From positions 18,669,501 through 18,733,500 of the forward strand of contig CM076144.1 in assembly GCA_038025085.1 (NCBI GenBank): a stretch of DNA of 64,000 nucleotides, in the 5' to 3' direction. The notes beneath the pieces are model-generated. The model made no database searches. It was not told the DNA's origin and saw only the letters and a list, made by a program, of their open reading frames with translations. Of the stretch, positions 58,801 through 64,000 are shown piece by piece. The translations under genes were made by a program, and so were the position numbers. This DNA is from Tetragonia tetragonoides (Eukaryota > Streptophyta > Magnoliopsida > Caryophyllales > Aizoaceae). Within the stretch, counting starts at the first letter, position 1. Each line of letters starts with the position of its first letter.

Positions 58801-61800
58801 CCTTGATCAGCGTTCCACCTTTCTGATGAAAGCACAGACAAATTTGGACTCATCCCACTTGAGGAAAGGAATTCTTGAAGTCCTTCAGATGTCAATTGCT
58901 TGCTATCCGTAGAATACTCTTGACTAATGCACTCCTGCACAAAATCAGCATCATGCCACCCTGTATCTTGACAAGCATAGTGCTCTCCTTTAGTGAACAT
59001 GATCCCTTCTTTAGCATCCATTTCACTACCCACGGTTGTACTTACCAACCAGGATATGCCTGATCCTGAATTAGACCAGGAAGTAGAAGCCTCATCACAT
59101 GAATCTGTCTTTCCAGAACATGCATAATATTTCACTTCAGCAGATAAATGTGAGTCTCCATGAAAACTATTGCTGTCTTCGCCTGACTCAACTCCCATGC
59201 TTAGTACTTCCATATCATCTTGTCCTTCATTTATTTGGGTACGAACGTCATCAGCATGCAGAGCTTTCGATAATAATGAATCAACGTTACAACATTTATG
59301 CTTTGGTGCAGGCAGGTTCAACTCTTCAACAGCTCCACCGAATTTTTTTCTCTTCTTCGAGTTGCCAACATCTGGATTCATTCGTTGATTGATAAGAGCT
59401 CTGAACCACGAAAAAAAGTTAGTCACCTGGATTATTAACGACAAGAATATGACATACACTGCAAAGTAAATGGTCAATCACATACCTAGTAAATCAACTA
59501 GAAAGGAAATTGTCCACTTTATTGGGTAAACACAAGGTTCAATTGCGAGGGGTAAATTGAGCATCTTCCCATCGATATGAAATTTCCAAAAAAATTGTGT
59601 TTAGACAAATGGTAGACTGTCAAATTAAAGGTAAGGTCTTCCGAAGCCACAAAATGATAGTCATGGTCCAGCATGACTACACCAATCATACAAATTTGGG
59701 ACTGCACTGGCGCATCCTTTGGCAAGTTGCTCATAGGAGACATCGAGAATAATATTGGACATACCATTGCTAATCCAGCAAACAAAAAAAAAATAAATAA
59801 CTAACAGTTAAGGCACATCCTTTATTATTAAGTGTTATTTAAAACTAAGTAATAAATAAAAAGTGGAAACAGCATCTCCTCTCTCAATTTAGCTAAAGAA
59901 GTCGCGAGCATCTGATTTTTGAGTGTAAGTTATCCTGTGACATTTGGGAACAATTACTCCAGTGGTACGATTGTGCAGGAAAGCTTCTGGAGTCTGGAAC
60001 ACTGAGTTACAATGGATCCTTCAGCATTGCAGAGGGTCTACTCCTAAAGCCAGATGTCTGAAAGCTTGGTTGCAAAATTTGCTTCCTGCATTTGGTGTGA
60101 AACAAAGTGTAGGATATTTCAGAAGCAAAGGAAACCTGCAGAAGTCTATGTTTGTCCTGACTTTTTGGCACAGTTGACACTGCTTTGAATGATGGAGGCC
60201 CTGCTAATGATCAGATTGCTGCCTGTTTTGAGATTGTCTGATTACGCTACTGTCTGAAGTCCCTATCAAAAGTCTGTTGCTGGGAGCTACTCCAGGTCTG
60301 ACCTGCTGCAGACCTATTCTGTGCAAAGTTTCTGTGCTGCAGTTCTGTTCTGATGACCTGTGTAGATTGCTTGCTCGAGCCTGCTGCAGATCTGTTTTTG
60401 TATAGCCGGTTAAAGGCTTCCTTACATTAGCTATTTAGCTTATGCTTGGAGCTATTTTGAATGTAAGATGCCTAGCACATGATGAAGAAGGTTTATCTAT
60501 CTTTCTTCAAGTGTGTTAGTTTTTCGAGAAACCCCTCAGGAGCTCTTAGAGCCAGACTTCAATGGTTAAGTTTGCGACTCATGGTCAAGCCTTCTTCGGG
60601 CATCGATTAATCTATCATACAATAAGTAAGACGGTAGCCAAACAACCGTAGAAGCTTCCAGCAATGATATCTGAATTAACCAGATAGACCGCCCAAAACC
60701 TATAGCTGAAAGCCTGAAATCAATGTCGGATCTGCTATCCAAAGGGATCCTCATGATAACCTTCCCAAGGAGGCAAGCTTTGTTGGAGAAATTGTAATAG
60801 GTAGGGTTTTTAAGGGCTGTGTTTGGTTGATCCTGGTTCTTAATGACTTGCTGGTGATTAATATATCTACGTCTGGATCTCCCCATACCCCGCCCTCGGG
60901 AAGATCCTACATGGGAGGTTGTTATCGTTGTTGTATAATTAAAACTAAAATTAGTGCCAACAACATGGTTAGTAGTGTAGTTGCTCATTTCTTTAGAATT
61001 GAACCCTCGATCTCCCACTGTATAAGGTGGTGCCAAAACGAACTAACCAATGCAAGTTTTCCATGTCAATATGCAACATGATGTGTGTATCTATCTGAGC
61101 CAAGCGCTGTTTTATACTGCCAGTACATGTCTTCTGCATTTACCAACAGCAAAGTTTCTACAATATGGACGGATAGTAGCCCACTGATATTCACCTAAAG
61201 CAGGAGATTTTATGTTTTATTCACACATCACATCATAGGTAGGAATAACTTTTTGCGATCCACAGCATTGAAGATAGCTTAACACTGGTCTAATTAGACA
61301 GAACACAACTGACAGAGGATCGGTGCAGGAAATCTGTTAAAGCTCTATAATGTTCACAACTCACAAGTGTTGTAGTTGTTCCTAGCTGCATTACCCTTCT
61401 TGGGTATGTAGTAGTTCAGGAAGTGATACAGTCCATTTGCTACAATTGAACATGTATAATTTCTCTTCATGGCTATTAAGAATTCTAATTACAAGGCGGT
61501 CTAATTGCATCCACTATAACACCTCGATCTCTATGTAGTATTTGTTCTTAAAAACATTTTGAGATTGACCCTTTTTCTTTTGTTCTTTGCATTTTCTTTT
61601 CCACCAAGAACGTTACCAGAAGTGTATACATCTTCACAACAGAAAGAGAGCCACAAAATTACACGCTATAACTGCTCAGAAACCAAACTCTGATTGACAT
61701 AACAATATCGGGGTCGCAAAAACAGGACATAAAAAAGTGAAACAAAATTTTCCAGTGATTTGTCTCGTAATAAAAATAGTATTCACAACACACAAAGGAC

Positions 61801-63091
61801 TTAAGGTCAAAAAAAAGATGAGCAATTAACAGAGAACCTTCCACCCAGACAGACTCGATGGTTGAGAAACAAAACAAAAGGATGACTATCAGTAACTTTA
61901 AAAGTCTATAAAACTCAAACTTAAAAAATGCTTTAAAGCACTCAATTATGCAATCCTTGACATTCAAGTGAACTAGTTCTGACAGGGACCGTGGTTCAAA
62001 ATGAACATGACTTTACCACAATCATGTCACAAACATTTACTATTATTATTATTATTATTATCATCATTATTTTATTTCAAGGTAATAAGATTAACTCGAG
62101 CTCAGTTTAAAACATACATCTAAGTATTCATAAGATCAGTAATGATCAGGAAAATCCACCTCCTTAGAGGCCCCAACCAGCAGCGAGGTAGGCAAGAGAA
62201 GCCAAGTGCTGAGCCTCCAACACCTTCAGCTATGAAAATTGGTGGCTCAAGTCCAACGTACCTAAACGGCCAAACCCAATGGAGAAAATTACTTAGTATT
62301 TGGGGGGTTTGAGCCCATGTTCCAAATGCCATAGCTCATGGCTCAGCTTGTATGGGTCAAGGTGTTATGCACTTGCTATGCTTTACCCAATTTCATTCCC
62401 CTACTAGCAACTCTAACACAAGTAGCACAATCATCATAATATCACCAATATTGCTTCCCCATATGCAGCTACGCAGAACACCTTTAATTTCCATTGCAGA
62501 TAATCATTTACCTGAAGAACTCAAGAACTAAACTAATAGCTCTTAACATCTTAGTAAATTATACAATTTCCCCAATATCTGATCAACAACAACAAAAAAA
62601 ATAAAATAAAAAATAAAATCTGGGAGAACAAGTAGCACAATCATCATAATGTCACCAATATTGCTTTCCCCATAAGCAGCTACTCAGAAAAACTTCAATT
62701 TCCATTACAGATAATCATTTTGACTCATTCACCTGAAGAACTTAAGTACCTAAAGTAATAGGCTTATAGCTATTAACATCTTAAAATTATACAATATCCC
62801 CAATATCTGATCAAAAAACAAATCTGTGATTAAGCTAAAAGTAAGCCAGCAATTCATCTAACTGAACAAACTAAGATCTAACCCATCATCTGGGATTAAG
62901 CTAAAACTAAGCCAGCAATTCATTCCTCTATTATTCAGCTATTCACAGTAAATAGTACATCATCATCAAGCAAGTCAAAAAATTCACTAATTATTGATGG
63001 GGGAAAAGAGAAAGTAAAGAAGACCCAGAAAGTAAAATTACCTGTTAATTTCAGGTGGATTATCGCTGTCCAAAGCCACTGAATTCGCCAT
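57659..63091 (-). CDS. FHY1/FHL-like: FHY1/FHL-like phytochrome A nuclear import factor, three exons
   Basis: Exons on the minus strand: 63042-63091, 58802-59400 and 57659-57732. Donors are CAG/GTAATT and AAG/GTGACT; acceptors are TTCAG/AGC and TGCAG/ACG. The phases AG|A and G|AC fit, giving 240 residues. FHY1 and FHL bind light-activated phytochrome A and carry it into the nucleus for far-red responses. Visible: MANSVALDSDNPPEINR start; basic SKKRKK nuclear localisation signal (31-36); EELNLPAPKHKCC (42-54) where FHY1 has its export signal; Ser/Glu-rich middle; SERWNADQ (209-216); C-terminus KPTIDQEFEQYFSMLML, the phyA-binding signature. Arabidopsis FHY1 and FHL are about 200 residues. Introns are 3641 and 1069 bp. 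Exon 2 could also be read through into intron 2, but the match of exon 3 argues for splicing. Confidence 0.9.
58735..58797. repeat. (GA)n microsatellite at the intron 2 donor of the FHY1-like gene
   Basis: 63 bp of pure GA on the plus strand, (CT)n in the transcript. It starts two bases after the donor GT, whose complement is 58800-58801. If intron 2 is kept, it encodes a Ser-Leu run. Confidence 0.95.
59401..63041 (-). other. Intron 1 of the FHY1-like gene, repeat-bearing
   Basis: 3641 bp. It contains a duplication (62419-62585 and 62629-62813), a short ATT run (62039-62061) and sequence of unknown origin at 59920-60560. A minus-strand frame at 60566-61036 has an Arg-rich GSSRGRGMGRSRRR stretch and no recognised family. 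The minus strand near 60996-61006 (GGGTTCAATTC) resembles a tRNA-type B box, so a SINE is possible. Confidence 0.5.
62419..62813. repeat. Direct duplication of about 170-185 bp in intron 1
   Basis: Copies 62419-62585 and 62629-62813 share CAAGTAGCACAATCATCATA, ATATTGCTT, AGATAATCATTT, CCTGAAGAACT and CCCCAATATCTGATCA, with small indels. A further short duplicate (GATTAAGCTAAAA, then AAGCCAGCAATTCAT) occurs at 62828-62857 and 62894-62923. Confidence 0.85.
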
Positions 63092-63480
63092 GGTATTGGT
63101 AAGAGAGAGAAAGTATGCTATAGCTCCAACAAATTCTTCATTGCAAAGACATAATTATTATTTGTGAGCATGTGAGAGAGTTAAATCAACCGACTAGCTA
63201 GCCTGGGCTGAAAAATGAAAATAAGCCGTTGGAAAGGTCGTATGATATGACCCCATTCCACGCATCATGTGGAGCAATGAAGTGGATAAGTGGCCCACAA
63301 AAGTTGGCTCTATAGAAGAGTAATATGTTTAAAATTATATTTGAATGATAAATAGTTTATTAAAAGGCCGTCTTAAATAAGTTTTTATGTAGTTTATTAT
63401 TGCTTTAAAAATGATAATGTTAAAGGATAACTCAGAAAAGAAAGTTCAAAGTAGTAAAAATGATCTCTAAGTCATGGACT
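63092..63480 (-). promoter_or_regulatory. 5' flank and probable promoter of the FHY1-like gene
   Basis: Contains an imperfect inverted motif TCCACGCATCATGTGGA (about 63257-63273) with an E-box-like CATGTG. In Arabidopsis, FHY3/FAR1 activate FHY1 and FHL through CACGCGC sites; I do not see that exact motif here. Transcription start unknown. Confidence 0.3.
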
Positions 63481-63612
63481 TTTATGCTTTTTCTCTCTTA
63501 CTAGCGGAAAAAAAAAGATCCTTTCTCTCTCTTCCTGTCTGGTAATTGGAGATAAACTTCTCTACTTCTGGTAGGGGGGCTTCGGGAGTCAACACGTTTC
63601 TGAGAGCCAGCA

Positions 63613-64000
63613 ATGAATCACTCTGCTTTCTACCTTCGCAATCTCGCTATGCATCTCAAACAACCATCTGATTCAAATGCTACTTCCCATTCAATATAGG
63701 ATAAATCACCATCGACGGATATAGATATGATAGGTACGGGTTTAGAGGATGCTACCACTCTAAATACAAACGAAATACAACTTGTGCTTGATGAGGCTAT
63801 GACGGATCTTCACATTCAAAATAAGGGTATTAATCAATGTCCAAGCAAGGATAATGTCCAATTCTCTTTTAGAGATGTTGTTGCAGGCTCAACAAGATGG
63901 TTTGATGATGCTACCATCACTGCTGCCTCTGCTCTAGAATGAAATAATGATGAAATTCACAGTCCAAACTCGCCATTAGTTGCCAATTTCTCTAAGGAAA
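63613..64000 (+). pseudogene. Start of a LINE ORF1-like frame, with in-frame stops, running off the window
   Basis: From ATG 63613 (MNHSAFYLRN) one frame runs to the window end with TAG at 63697 and TGA at 63940. It includes VQFSFRDVVAGSTRWFDDA, resembling the SFKDxVAGxxxWF line at the start of plant LINE ORF1/gag-like proteins. Both interruptions leave the frame unchanged, which fits a relic. The RNA-binding domain, endonuclease and RT would lie to the right. Confidence 0.5.

Noticed and set aside
58215..59477. A 420-residue uninterrupted minus-strand frame
   Set aside because: It contains exon 2 of the FHY1-like gene but also reads intron sequence on both sides, including the CT microsatellite; the spliced model fits the family better.
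60985..61020. tRNA B-box-like GGGTTCAATTC on the minus strand
   Set aside because: No convincing A box, tail or target duplication was seen, so a SINE is not called as a feature.

Overview
This window is nuclear DNA of a flowering plant, most likely a eudicot. It is AT-rich and dominated by transposable elements. It holds LTR retrotransposons primed by initiator-Met tRNA, a Stowaway-type MITE, CACTA- and Mutator-like elements, a LINE start, and two recognisable host genes with plant-type introns. The species cannot be named from the sequence.

Host genes. (1) 57659-63091, minus strand: a complete three-exon gene of the FHY1/FHL family, which carries phytochrome A into the nucleus. The predicted protein has 240 residues. 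Exon 1 (63042-63091) and exon 3 (57659-57732) are too short to stand out as open frames; I joined them to exon 2 (58802-59400) by splice sites and codon phase. (2) 4766-5136, minus strand: a first exon resembling the N-terminus of a group IIc WRKY factor of the WRKY49 type. No WRKY domain is visible in the 4.7 kb downstream, so the rest lies beyond the left edge or is lost.

Layout. 1-3.2 kb: no gene. 3.2-9.5 kb: a pile of short terminal-phrase elements around the WRKY-like exon, with an 81-unit TA microsatellite. 9.5-10.5 kb: an element with about 180-bp terminal inverted repeats. 10.5-12.7 kb: a block with three diverged copies of one segment, possibly Helitron-derived. 14.2-16.3 kb: more phrase elements and a Stowaway MITE. 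18.4-19.2 kb: CACTA-like element. 19.6-24.3 kb: Copia element 1 (plus strand, eight in-frame stops and two frameshifts). 27.2-27.9 kb: Mutator-like non-autonomous element with a 9-bp target duplication. 31.4-36.7 kb: Copia element 2 (minus strand, nearly identical LTRs, perfect AAGTG target duplication, the youngest insertion). 38.8-44.3 kb: Gypsy element (plus strand, one long pol frame broken by stops). 45.9-55.9 kb: a decayed SIRE/Maximus-like Copia element (minus strand) with one full 2-kb LTR and one truncated LTR. 57-63.1 kb: the FHY1-like gene. 63.6-64 kb: start of a decayed LINE ORF1.

No operon or pathway links these genes. The order of events can partly be read: Copia 2 lies inside a short element built of GTTCAG words, one phrase element is nested in another, and an element with long inverted repeats sits in a TA tract. 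The most unusual signal is a set of about fourteen short elements (roughly 150-1250 bp). Most have an imperfect inverted terminal phrase, and each has an interior made of one short word repeated in both orientations, with a different word per element. I treat these as one structural class; that grouping is inference.
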